20,584 nt of DNA, from positions 1 to 20,584 of the forward strand of contig QXWX01000111.1 of assembly GCA_009911175.1 (NCBI GenBank), in the 5' to 3' direction. The position numbers and the translations under genes were made by a program. The stretch's first letter is position 1. The number at the start of each line of letters is the position of its first letter. Under the pieces are notes generated by a model. It saw only the letters and a program-made list of their open reading frames with translations. It did no database searches and had not been told where the DNA came from. Positions 1 to 7,441 of the stretch are shown in pieces. This stretch comes from Lachnospiraceae bacterium (GTDB lineage Bacteria; Bacillota_A; Clostridia; Lachnospirales; Lachnospiraceae).

Positions 1-76
1 CTTTTTTACATCAAATTCTTCTGAAAAACTTTTTTAATATTTTTCATTTTAGCTATTGACATTTCTTAGCTGGACT

Positions 77-952
77 TTACTGCTTACTCTGCCATTCCTC
101 CAAAAGCTGGATAATGATACCCTCTATATCGTCATTGGAATAGTCTTCCGAAAAATACCTGCTGATCTTATCTCCTTTGATCGTTACTTTTCTCTCTTTT
201 GGCTTTTCCTCTGCCAGTATCAGCCTGACCATCGCCAGTGTCAGCTCCCCGTTTTTTCCGTACTCCTTCAGCTTTGCCGCCTGTGCGCTGGAAACCGATG
301 CGCCCGTTTCCTGAAGAATAACGGTTACATACTGCTGCTGTTCTTCTGAGAGGAAAGAAATGTCAACGCCCTGCGCTATCCCTATCTTCTTTGTGTCCAC
401 CATGCCAAGCAGCTCGTCCGAGAGCCTTGCAAGCCATACATACCTCTGCACAGTCTTTCCGCTCTCCCCGGCAGCTTCCCCCACTTCGTCAAGGGTACTG
501 CCACCCTTGCTGCCCTGGTGCTTCATCGCTTCGTACTTCATGGCATAAGCCTTTGCCTTCTCACTCGGTAAAATGTCCTCCCGCTGGATATTGGAATCCA
601 CCATGATGATCGTAGCTTCATCGTCCGTATAGTTCCTGACAATGACAGGCATCGTGTCAAGCCCTGCTTTTTCAGATCCCCGTTTCCTACGGTGTCCGGC
701 TATGATCTCATAGCCGCCTCCCTCCCTCGGCCTTACAATTCCGGGAACAAGCACACCATACTTGCCGATACTCTCCGTGGTTTCCTCCATCTTTTCATCA
801 TCAAGGACACGGAACGGGTGTCCTCTGAATGTATGTAAATCCGCCAGCTTCGCATGGATAATCTGCTCCCCCGACGTGTTTTCTGCGCCGCCAAATAAAT
901 CATCAAAGCTGTTCAGCCTGACTTTTGATGCGCTCCCTGCCTTACTGCCCAT
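77..952 (-). CDS. parB: ParB/RepB/Spo0J-family partition protein of a mobile element
   Basis: This is a chromosome/plasmid-type partition protein that would bind centromere-like sites and work with the ParA encoded just upstream. The N-terminal ParB/sulfiredoxin-like domain covers about residues 35-125 and holds the IIAGHRRKRG box, which corresponds to the GERR nucleotide-binding motif of ParB. A helix-turn-helix domain follows at about 130-200, and the C-terminus is charged. A TTG at 958 is in frame, but the ATG at 952 is preferred because the AGGAGG lies about 9 bases before it and only about 3 before the TTG; this gives 291 residues. The start overlaps the ParA stop by 11 bases, so translation is probably coupled. 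The neighbours (ParA, DUF3970-like, DUF6075-like) point to an integrative element rather than the chromosomal soj/spo0J locus. Family call is firm; the biological role is inferred. Confidence 0.88.
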   Translation of the reverse strand: MGSKAGSASKVRLNSFDDLFGGAENTSGEQIIHAKLADLHTFRGHPFRVLDDEKMEETTESIGKYGVLVPGIVRPREGGGYEIIAGHRRKRGSEKAGLDTMPVIVRNYTDDEATIIMVDSNIQREDILPSEKAKAYAMKYEAMKHQGSKGGSTLDEVGEAAGESGKTVQRYVWLARLSDELLGMVDTKKIGIAQGVDISFLSEEQQQYVTVILQETGASVSSAQAAKLKEYGKNGELTLAMVRLILAEEKPKERKVTIKGDKISRYFSEDYSNDDIEGIIIQLLEEWQSKQ

Positions 953-1727
953 TGCCAAGCACCTCCTTCGTCAAGGACTGGTACGCCCCGGCAACCTTGC
1001 CTTTCGGGTCATGCTCATAAATACTGACACCCTCTGCGGACGTCTCCGCCGCCCTCACCGACATCGGTATGCTGTTCTCGAATATCCGCACCCTGCTTCC
1101 GTAGGTTTCGATAAGCAGCGCCGTAATATCCCTTGCATAATTGGTGCGGTTATCTACCATCGTCAGCAGAATGCCTTCAATCTCCAGTTTCGGGTTAATC
1201 TGCCGCTTTACCTTGCCTATGGTCTTGATAAGCTGTTCCAAGCCTTTCACGGGCAGGTATGCCGCCTGAACCGGAATGAGTATGCTGTCGGCACAGGCAA
1301 AGGCATTTATGGTAATCATCCCCAAAGAGGGCATACAGTCGATTAAAATGTAATCGTACCCGTCCTTTAACCTCTCCACATAGGAGCGCAGCATAATCTC
1401 CCGGCTCATCACATTCACAAGGGAAACCTCCAGACCGGACAGCTCAATGTTCCCCGGCATCAGGTCAATGCCTTCCTCATGCTTCAAGATACCGTAATCC
1501 GGCTCCATTTCTTCATCGTTGATAACCTTTTCCAATACGTTCGCAAGGGTGACATCCAGCTTGTCCGGCTCCGTGAAGCCTAAACTTGCGGTCAGACTCC
1601 CCTGTGCGTCCGCATCTATTACCAGGACTCCTTTTCCCTGCTTTGCCAGCCCGATCCCTAAGCTGCTCGTTGTGGTGGTTTTTCCCACTCCGCCTTTCTG
1701 GTTTGCTATTGCTATCACTTTACACAT
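942..1727 (-). CDS. parA: ParA-family partition ATPase
   Basis: This is a deviant Walker-A ATPase of the ParA/Soj/MinD group, expected to bind DNA non-specifically when ATP-bound and to be stimulated by the ParB encoded next to it. The protein begins MCKVIAIANQKGGVGKTT, so the signature KGGVGKTT sits at residues 11-18. A Walker A' aspartate is visible in VLVIDADAQGS, and the Walker B region in YDYILIDCMPSLG. The length of 261 residues is normal for small ParA proteins. The reading frame is open for 20 more codons upstream, but the ATG at 1727 has a GGAGGAATAAAACC ribosome site and starts exactly at the family's N-terminal beta strand. It lies 16 bases after the DUF3970-like gene and overlaps parB. 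Its likely role is stable maintenance of an excised element; that part is inference. Confidence 0.9.
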   Translation of the reverse strand: MCKVIAIANQKGGVGKTTTTSSLGIGLAKQGKGVLVIDADAQGSLTASLGFTEPDKLDVTLANVLEKVINDEEMEPDYGILKHEEGIDLMPGNIELSGLEVSLVNVMSREIMLRSYVERLKDGYDYILIDCMPSLGMITINAFACADSILIPVQAAYLPVKGLEQLIKTIGKVKRQINPKLEIEGILLTMVDNRTNYARDITALLIETYGSRVRIFENSIPMSVRAAETSAEGVSIYEHDPKGKVAGAYQSLTKEVLGNGQ

Positions 1728-1743
1728 GGTTTTATTCCTCCGT

Positions 1744-1926
1744 TTAGTTAGATTTTTCTTTGATGTTGGCTTTCTGCACTTCCACATAAGCCCGGTAATA
1801 CCTGTTTGTACCCTTGTTCCGATACAGCTCGGAAACTTCCGTCACAGCCACTTTGGGCTGTCTTTGCAGGAGCTTCTCGAACCACTTAATATCATTCTTC
1901 GTTCCCATCAGTCGAATTTTCAGCAC
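1744..1926 (-). CDS. Small DUF3970-like protein of mobile elements
   Basis: This is a short protein of 60 residues beginning with the beta strand LKIRLMGTKND and ending in a second strand, YYRAYVEVQ. That pattern and length match small DUF3970-type proteins that I associate with integrative elements of Firmicutes; their function is unknown. The frame is open from 1947 with a TTG, but the GTG at 1926 is preferred because a GGAGAGG sits about 4 bases upstream and the homologous start of the fold (M-x-IRLMGT) is reproduced. With this start it overlaps the 3' end of the DUF6075-like gene by 35 bases and ends 16 bases before parA, so the four genes form one tightly packed transcription unit. The family assignment is from memory of the motif and was not searched. 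Confidence 0.7.
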   Translation of the reverse strand: MLKIRLMGTKNDIKWFEKLLQRQPKVAVTEVSELYRNKGTNRYYRAYVEVQKANIKEKSN

Positions 1927-2410
1927 GTTTCCTCTCCATTTCTGCAAGGATTTCCTCGATAGACCGCTGTTTCCGGCAGTATTCCGGGTAACGGAGCTGA
2001 ATGCCCTGCCAGAAGTACAGTGCGTAGCCGCAGCAGAAAATATCGCTTACGGAATACCCCCTACACTCTCCGATCTGCTCGTCCTTGCGCTTATAGTCAT
2101 CAACGCCCGGCGTTCCGTCCGTGTAAAGGTTAAAGGCAAGCCTTACCACCTTTACGCTGCCGCTGGTCTGCCAGCCCTGATGCAGACACTCTGTTTTGAC
2201 GCATCCGGACTTCATATCGTAAATCTGGCTGAAATGATTCCTCGTGTCCTCAGAAATACCGAGAATGTAGATCAAAGCCTTGTGATAGCAGTCCTGATAC
2301 CTCGCCTGTTCCAGTTTTTCATAATAGAATCTTTCATGTTTCTCGTTTGCAAAAACCATGTGTGTGTTGTTGGCACTCTGTGCCCCTGCTCTTAACGCTG
2401 TGTTGTTCAT
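1892..2410 (-). CDS. DUF6075-like protein of an integrative element
   Basis: This protein of 172 residues is the first gene of the accessory operon. It contains FANEKHERFYYEKLEQ, a pattern I associate with DUF6075 proteins that accompany ParA/ParB in clostridial conjugative elements. It is rich in cysteine and aromatic residues (for example SDIFCCGYALYFWQG) and has a charged tail. There is no signal peptide or clear membrane segment. The frame stays open to 2488, but the ATG at 2410 has an AGGAGG 7 bases upstream and avoids translating the terminator hairpin at 2442-2479. No biochemical role is known to me. Because a terminator lies about 30 bases before the start and there is no room for a promoter between them, expression probably depends on read-through of that terminator. 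Confidence 0.72.
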   Translation of the reverse strand: MNNTALRAGAQSANNTHMVFANEKHERFYYEKLEQARYQDCYHKALIYILGISEDTRNHFSQIYDMKSGCVKTECLHQGWQTSGSVKVVRLAFNLYTDGTPGVDDYKRKDEQIGECRGYSVSDIFCCGYALYFWQGIQLRYPEYCRKQRSIEEILAEMERKRAENSTDGNEE

Positions 2411-2441
2411 ACCTGAACCTCCTTCATTAAAGATATTGAAT

Positions 2442-2479
2442 AAAAAAAGGGAACAAACCCCGAAATAGGGTCTATTCCC
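2442..2479 (-). terminator. Intrinsic terminator in the leader of the parAB operon
   Basis: Read on the minus strand, GGGAA (2479-2475) pairs with TTCCC (2453-2449), an inner GGG pairs with CCC (2470-2468 with 2461-2459), and seven T residues follow immediately (2448-2442). It lies upstream of the DUF6075-like gene rather than after a gene of normal size. It may therefore end transcripts arriving from ppdK or act as an attenuator. Confidence 0.7.
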
Positions 2480-2489
2480 AAACATCAAA

Positions 2490-2516
2490 CAAGGGAAAGC
2501 ACTTTGCTTTCCCTTG
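2490..2516 (-). promoter_or_regulatory. Perfect hairpin in the operon leader, possible anti-terminator partner
   Basis: CAAGGGAAAGC and GCTTTCCCTTG form an uninterrupted 11-bp inverted repeat around a 5-base loop, ten bases before the terminator hairpin on the minus strand. Its 3' arm carries TTCCC, which can also pair with the GGGAA that opens the terminator. Its 5' arm carries AAGGGAA, which can pair with the TTCCCTT that closes the terminator. Mutually exclusive pairing of this kind is the hallmark of an attenuator; the regulatory role is inferred. Confidence 0.5.
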
Positions 2517-2522
2517 CAGAAC

Positions 2523-2591
2523 TTATATATAGACTTTTACCACAATATCTTTAAATCTGTTAGCCTTTGTGTACTCTGGACGTTCAGCCAT
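2523..2591 (-). CDS. Possible 22-residue leader peptide or gene remnant
   Basis: An ATG at 2591 preceded by AAGGG at about 6 bases opens a 22-codon frame, beginning MAERPEYTK and ending VVKVYI, which stops 6 bases before the perfect hairpin at 2490-2516. A ribosome at its stop codon would cover the 5' arm of that hairpin, as in translation-coupled attenuation. The frame is also open further upstream, so it could instead be the 3' remnant of a gene cut by the element junction. I recognise no homologue. The evidence is position and ribosome site only. Confidence 0.35.
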   Translation of the reverse strand: MAERPEYTKANRFKDIVVKVYI

Positions 2592-2658
2592 AAATGCCCT
2601 TACATCCTCTCTCGACACCGTTAAGGTACAGAAGTAAATATAGGGTTGTCTAATTCCT

Positions 2659-5280
2659 CTAGTTGTTAATAGCCGCCTGTGCCGCTGCCAGTCTTGCGAT
2701 CGGTACACGGAACGGTGAACAGGATACATAGTTCAGTCCGATCTTATTGCAGAATTCTACGGAAGAAGGATCTCCGCCGTGCTCTCCGCAGATACCGATA
2801 TGCAGATTCGGATTCACCGGCTTGCCAAGGTTGATGGACATCTCCATCAGCTTGCCGACACCTGTCTGATCCAGCTTCGCAAACGGATCGTTCTCAAAGA
2901 TCTTCGCGTCATAGTATCCATCCAGGAACTTGCCCGCATCGTCACGTGAGAAGCCGTATGTCATCTGTGTCAGGTCGTTGGTTCCGAAGCAGAAGAAGTC
3001 CGCTTCCTTCGCAATCTCGTCAGCGGTAAGAGCCGCTCTCGGGATCTCGATCATGGTACCAACCTCATACTTCAATTCCACGCCGGCTGCTGCGATCTCA
3101 GCATCAGCAGTCTCAACAACAAACTTCTTCACATACTTCAGCTCTTTGATATCGCCGATCAACGGGATCATGATCTCCGGGCATACGTTCCAGTCCGGAT
3201 GTGCTTTCTTTACATTGATGGCAGCGCGGATCACTGCCTTGGTCTGCATCTTCGCAATCTCCGGATAGGTCACTGCCAGACGGCATCCGCGGTGGCCCAT
3301 CATCGGGTTGAACTCATGCAGGCTGTCGATGATCGTCTTGATCTGCTCTACGGTCTTGCCCTGCGCGTCAGCCAGCTTCTTGATGTCCTCTTCCTCTGTC
3401 GGAACGAACTCATGGAGCGGCGGATCCAGGAAACGGATAGTAACCGGGTTGCCTTCCAGAGCCTCATACAGCTTCTCGAAGTCTCCCTGCTGTTCCGGAA
3501 GGATCTTCTCCAGTGCTGCTTCTCTCTCTTCTACGGTCTCAGCACAGATCATCTCACGGAACGCATCAATTCTGTTGCCTTCGAAGAACATATGCTCCGT
3601 ACGGCACAGCCCGATACCTTCAGCTCCCAGCTCACGGGCTTTCTTCGCGTCTGCAGGTGTATCCGCATTGGTACGTACCTTCATGGTTCTGTACTTGTCA
3701 GCCCATGCCATGATCCGTCCGAACTCTCCCGCAATGGTCGCGTCTACAGTCGGGATGATGCCATCGTAGATATTTCCGGTAGAACCGTTGATGGAGATCG
3801 GGTCTCCTTCATGGTATTCTTTTCCTGCCAGTGTGAACTTCTTGTTCTCTTCGTCCATCGCAATATCGCCGCAGCCGGATACACAGCATCTGCCCATCCC
3901 GCGCGCTACAACTGCCGCATGGCTTGTCATACCGCCGCGAACGGTCAGGATTCCCTGTGCAGCCTTCATACCTTCGATATCCTCCGGAGAAGTCTCCAGG
4001 CGGACCAGAACGACCTTTTCTCCTCTTGCAGCCCACTCCTTTGCGTCGTCAGCGGAGAATACGATCTTACCGCAGGCAGCTCCCGGTGAAGCGCCCAGAG
4101 CCTTTGCGATGGGCTCAGCAACCTTCAATGCAGCAGCGTCAAACTGCGGATGAAGCAGTGTGTCAAGGTTTCTCGGGTCGATCATGGCAACAGCTTCTTC
4201 CTCTGTACGCATGCCTTCATCCACCAGGTCGCATGCGATCTTCAGAGCAGCCTGAGCGGTTCTCTTGCCGTTTCTGGTCTGCAGCATGTACAGCTTGCCG
4301 TGCTCTACAGTAAACTCCATATCCTGCATGTCTCTGTAGTGTGATTCCAGAGTCTTGCAAACGTCCTTGAACTGTACAAAAGCCTCCGGGAATTTGTCTT
4401 CCATCTCGGAAATATGCATCGGAGTTCGGACACCTGCAACTACGTCCTCGCCCTGTGCATTGGTCAGGAACTCGCCGAACAGACCGTTCTCGCCTGTAGC
4501 CGGGTCTCTGGTAAATGCAACGCCTGTACCGCAGTCATCTCCCATGTTTCCGAATGCCATCATCTGTACGTTGACAGCAGTTCCCCAGGAATACGGGATA
4601 TCATTGTCACGGCGGTATACATTCGCTCTCGGGTTATCCCAGGAACGGAATACGGCTTTGATCGCTCCCATGAGCTGTTCCTTCGGATCTGTCGGGAAGT
4701 CTTCCCCGATCTTCTCTTTATATTCCGCTTTGAACTGTCCCGCAAGCGCTTTCAGGTCATCCGCAGTCAGTTCTACGTCCTGCTTCACGCCCTTTTCCTC
4801 TTTCATCTTGTCGATGAGCTCTTCAAAATACTTTTTGCCGACTTCCATAACGACATCGGAGTACATCTGGATAAATCTTCTGTAGCAGTCCCATGCCCAG
4901 CGCGGATTGCCGGATCCTTCCGCAAGTACGTCTACAACCTCTTCATTCAGACCCAGGTTCAGGATCGTGTCCATCATACCGGGCATAGAAGCTCTAGCAC
5001 CGGAACGTACGGAAACCAGGAGCGGATTCTCCTTGTCACCAAACTTCTTGCCGGTAACCCCTTCCATCTTCGTGATTGCTTCCATGATCTGGCCCATGAT
5101 CTCGTCATTGATCGTTCTGCCATCCTCATAATACTGCGTGCAGGCTTCTGTTGTGATCGTAAAGCCCTGCGGCACCGGCAGACCCAGATTCGTCATCTCG
5201 GCAAGGTTCGCGCCCTTTCCGCCGAGCAGGTTCCTCATGGTGGCGTCACCTTCGGTAAACATATAAACCCATTTTGCCAT
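2659..5280 (-). CDS. ppdK: Pyruvate, phosphate dikinase
   Basis: This cytoplasmic enzyme interconverts pyruvate, ATP and phosphate with phosphoenolpyruvate, AMP and pyrophosphate. In clostridia it usually contributes to glycolysis/gluconeogenesis with pyrophosphate as by-product. The 873 residues match the family length. The N-terminal ATP-binding domain (about 1-340) includes LLGGKGANLAEM. The swivelling phosphohistidine domain contains GGMTSHAAVVARGMG with the catalytic histidine at 454 and the regulatory threonine two residues before it. The C-terminal PEP/pyruvate barrel ends with ICGEHGGDPSSVEFC, with the catalytic cysteine at 831. The ATG at 5280 has a GGAGGT site 9 bases upstream. The gene is monocistronic from the promoter at 5336-5364. 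I see no terminator directly after its stop, which is where accessory DNA begins. No regulatory kinase (PDRP) gene is present in the window. Confidence 0.98.
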   Translation of the reverse strand: MAKWVYMFTEGDATMRNLLGGKGANLAEMTNLGLPVPQGFTITTEACTQYYEDGRTINDEIMGQIMEAITKMEGVTGKKFGDKENPLLVSVRSGARASMPGMMDTILNLGLNEEVVDVLAEGSGNPRWAWDCYRRFIQMYSDVVMEVGKKYFEELIDKMKEEKGVKQDVELTADDLKALAGQFKAEYKEKIGEDFPTDPKEQLMGAIKAVFRSWDNPRANVYRRDNDIPYSWGTAVNVQMMAFGNMGDDCGTGVAFTRDPATGENGLFGEFLTNAQGEDVVAGVRTPMHISEMEDKFPEAFVQFKDVCKTLESHYRDMQDMEFTVEHGKLYMLQTRNGKRTAQAALKIACDLVDEGMRTEEEAVAMIDPRNLDTLLHPQFDAAALKVAEPIAKALGASPGAACGKIVFSADDAKEWAARGEKVVLVRLETSPEDIEGMKAAQGILTVRGGMTSHAAVVARGMGRCCVSGCGDIAMDEENKKFTLAGKEYHEGDPISINGSTGNIYDGIIPTVDATIAGEFGRIMAWADKYRTMKVRTNADTPADAKKARELGAEGIGLCRTEHMFFEGNRIDAFREMICAETVEEREAALEKILPEQQGDFEKLYEALEGNPVTIRFLDPPLHEFVPTEEEDIKKLADAQGKTVEQIKTIIDSLHEFNPMMGHRGCRLAVTYPEIAKMQTKAVIRAAINVKKAHPDWNVCPEIMIPLIGDIKELKYVKKFVVETADAEIAAAGVELKYEVGTMIEIPRAALTADEIAKEADFFCFGTNDLTQMTYGFSRDDAGKFLDGYYDAKIFENDPFAKLDQTGVGKLMEMSINLGKPVNPNLHIGICGEHGGDPSSVEFCNKIGLNYVSCSPFRVPIARLAAAQAAINN

Positions 5281-5335
5281 GTCCTAATGACCTCCCTAAT
5301 ATATATTTTGCTAAGCTTGTTTAAGTCGCATTCTT

Positions 5336-5364
5336 ATTTTAAAGGTTTTGTCGTATCACGTCAA
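5336..5364 (-). promoter_or_regulatory. Promoter of ppdK
   Basis: On the minus strand, TTGACG (5364-5359) and TAAAAT (5341-5336) are separated by exactly 17 bases, close to the vegetative sigma consensus. The predicted transcript would start near 5329, giving a leader of about 50 bases before the ppdK ribosome site. Confidence 0.8.
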
Positions 5365-5399
5365 GATATTTGTACCTAAAAATGGTATATTTTCCAACA

Positions 5400-6167
5400 T
5401 TATATATGGCTTCTGCGGTATTGTCTCTTCCACTTCTCCAGGAGCACATCATTTAATTCCAGCTGCATGCCGTTGCGGATATCCTCCATCTCCTGGCGCA
5501 TCCTGGCATTGATCTCCACATAATTCTCATGCTTGGTCAGCAGGATGTGGTATTCCTCCAGCGACATATACTTGTATGACGCGTAGAGATATGGCTTCAA
5601 AAGGTTCGGATCCTCGCAGATCTGATACGCCCGGTCATACATCCGTGCCGACTCCTGGTACAAGAACAGTCTCCCATAGGCCGCCCCCAGGCCGGCGTAG
5701 ATCCTGCCGTAGAATTTTGCGTCCACGCTCTCGTCCTTTTCCTGATTCAGGATCGCCTGGTAGACCAGGATCGCTTCCTCGATCTCCCCGCTTTCCAGCA
5801 GGTTGTCGCCCTTGTATTTCTGCCGCTCAATGTCCTTCTGGTTCCGCAGCCGTTCCAGTACATTCTGGATCCGGATCATCTCCGTATCCCGGTAGATTCT
5901 GGAATCTTTCAGTATCGTCAGCACGAACTTCTCAATGGACCCGTGCAGGCGGATCACGTCCCGAAGCTGCCCAGCAAGCGTTCTCATGCCCAGCTCTTCA
6001 TCCAGCCACACGCACAGCTGCTCGTTCATGATCGTGTAATCGATCAGATACAGGTTGTTGCAGAGATAGTAGCACAATTCTTCTATTGTAAATATCTTGC
6101 AGTGGATCCGAGTGATCTCATACGGATGCGTTGCATGCCGCTCATGACAAAGAACCAAACTTCCCAT
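5400..6167 (-). CDS. Small TPR protein of the DUF5717/DUF5716 operon
   Basis: This is a soluble protein of 255 residues. The central part (about 115-195) reads as two or three tetratricopeptide-like helical pairs: a GDNLLESGEIEEAILVYQAI unit, then an IYAGLGAAYGRLFLYQESA unit followed by RMYDRAYQI. The N-terminal 100 residues are predicted helical with no clear family. The tail is strongly basic (WKRQYRRSH). There is no signal peptide or membrane segment, so it probably acts in the cytoplasm as a protein-binding adaptor. The ATG at 6167 follows GGAGGCAACG and lies 26 bases inside the end of the upstream Hsp70-like gene, so the two are translationally coupled. The function is unknown; co-occurrence suggests it binds one of the two larger proteins. 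It is the last gene of the operon, and no clear terminator follows. Confidence 0.8.
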   Translation of the reverse strand: MGSLVLCHERHATHPYEITRIHCKIFTIEELCYYLCNNLYLIDYTIMNEQLCVWLDEELGMRTLAGQLRDVIRLHGSIEKFVLTILKDSRIYRDTEMIRIQNVLERLRNQKDIERQKYKGDNLLESGEIEEAILVYQAILNQEKDESVDAKFYGRIYAGLGAAYGRLFLYQESARMYDRAYQICEDPNLLKPYLYASYKYMSLEEYHILLTKHENYVEINARMRQEMEDIRNGMQLELNDVLLEKWKRQYRRSHI

Positions 6168-7425
6168 CGTTGCCTCCTAAATGTATAATCTTCTCTGCAT
6201 GGAAATCCGTGGGCAGGAAAAACTCCCCGAAGCCTACGTCCCGCACTGTGATCTTACAGGTCTTTTCATCTAAAAGCAGAGTCTCGATCTGCAGCCGCAT
6301 GGAATACTCCGCCCGTTTCGGAAATTTTTCCAGAGAGATCACTTCATTCCGAAGAGATCCCTGGACCAGGGATTCCACATGCAGCTCAATGCTGTCCAGA
6401 TCCTCCACCAGCACCTCCCACTGGTTGTTGCACTCATACCACTGGGCGCCCCAGGATACGATGGGATACCACATCTCCTGGCCGTTCACCCGCATATTGA
6501 CCGTAATCTGGTCCGTCAGCTTGCTGGCCGACAGATAAACCGGATTCTCGATATGCATATACATCTTGCGGAACGCCGTATAGCAGGCTCCCTTGCTGTA
6601 GAGGTTGTTCCCGATAAACGCGCGCCGCCCGTTGCAGAGCACCCGGAGAGACTTGGGATACCAGTTATTCTCAAAGCCTTCTCCTGTGAGAAAAACCGAA
6701 GATACGATCCGCTTCTCAAACACACTCTGGATAAACTTGCAGAACCTTGCGTCCGCTTCCTTTGCCTTGTCCTCGTTCAGGACCGGATATACGGCCGCCA
6801 GCTCCTTCATATGGGCGCTTGCCACCTCGTCTACCGTGACAAAGGTGGTCTTGCCGCCTCCCAGCCCCGGCTTCAGACGCCGGAGCATAAACGCCTTGAT
6901 CTCGTTCCTGTCGCAGCAGAACAGCGCAGCGTCATACTGCCACAGCTCCTTGGGCTGGTAAAAGAGGTAATTACAGAAGCTTTCTTTATAATCCTGTATA
7001 AAAATGTGCTGCTTTTCCACTCCCATCCGCACCGCGATTCCGCGGAGCATCTGGGCCAGCTCCTCCGTCAGCTCCGGCACGCTGAACACAATCCCGCTGA
7101 TCTCCGGAAACTGCTGCAGGGACAGCTGGATAAACTTGGACAGCAGCTCCACCGCATCATAGGTCTCCTCCCCGCAGTCGATCTTCTCTCCCGCCAGGCT
7201 TCTCTCCAGAAGCCTGGTCACCACAAAGCCTTCCTTGATCGTGACCAGGCGCTTTGCTTCCTTTCCATAGGCCCAGGTATCCCGAAGTCTTCCGACCAGC
7301 AGCGGGATCTGATAATTGTCGGAATCCACTTCCAGCGTCTCAGGCTCTGACTGTTGGTCATTATAATAGCTGATCTGGCACATTTTCTCCGTGATCTCAT
7401 ATCCTATCATGCTCCCCTGTCCCAT
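6142..7425 (-). CDS. DUF5716-family protein with a degenerate Hsp70/actin-like fold
   Basis: This protein of 427 residues has a layout that follows Hsp70/actin-fold ATPases in weakened form. An N-terminal strand-turn (IGYEITEK, 7-14) lies where phosphate-1 would be. GIVFSVPELTEEL (111-123) resembles the Hsp70 VITVP connection, and AALFCCDRNEIKAF (166-179) replaces the usual DxGGGT phosphate-2 motif. VFLTGEGF (244-251) stands at the adenosine motif, followed by IGNNLYSKGACYTAF (271-285). Residues about 300-410 look like the beta substrate-binding half of Hsp70, ending VRDVGFGEFFLP, and there is no helical lid. Key acidic and glycine residues are altered, so ATPase activity is doubtful. The start at 7425 is chosen because AAAGGAGG lies 9 bases upstream; it begins 16 bases after the DUF5717 stop. 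The fold is inferred from motifs and the function is unknown. Confidence 0.75.
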   Translation of the reverse strand: MGQGSMIGYEITEKMCQISYYNDQQSEPETLEVDSDNYQIPLLVGRLRDTWAYGKEAKRLVTIKEGFVVTRLLERSLAGEKIDCGEETYDAVELLSKFIQLSLQQFPEISGIVFSVPELTEELAQMLRGIAVRMGVEKQHIFIQDYKESFCNYLFYQPKELWQYDAALFCCDRNEIKAFMLRRLKPGLGGGKTTFVTVDEVASAHMKELAAVYPVLNEDKAKEADARFCKFIQSVFEKRIVSSVFLTGEGFENNWYPKSLRVLCNGRRAFIGNNLYSKGACYTAFRKMYMHIENPVYLSASKLTDQITVNMRVNGQEMWYPIVSWGAQWYECNNQWEVLVEDLDSIELHVESLVQGSLRNEVISLEKFPKRAEYSMRLQIETLLLDEKTCKITVRDVGFGEFFLPTDFHAEKIIHLGGNDGKFGSLS

Positions 7426-7441
7426 ACAAATCAGCCTCCTT

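Noticed and set aside
1..76. Another gene at the left edge
   Set aside because: After the parB stop there are only 76 bases. A 13-codon frame starting near 47 on the minus strand exists but has no ribosome site and is too short to support.
3199..4089. Long open frame on the plus strand inside ppdK
   Set aside because: It is antisense to a gene with complete motifs and codon structure, has no ribosome site and its translation resembles no protein. The same holds for long plus-strand frames inside pcrA, the AraC-type gene, the DUF5716 gene and the rest of ppdK.
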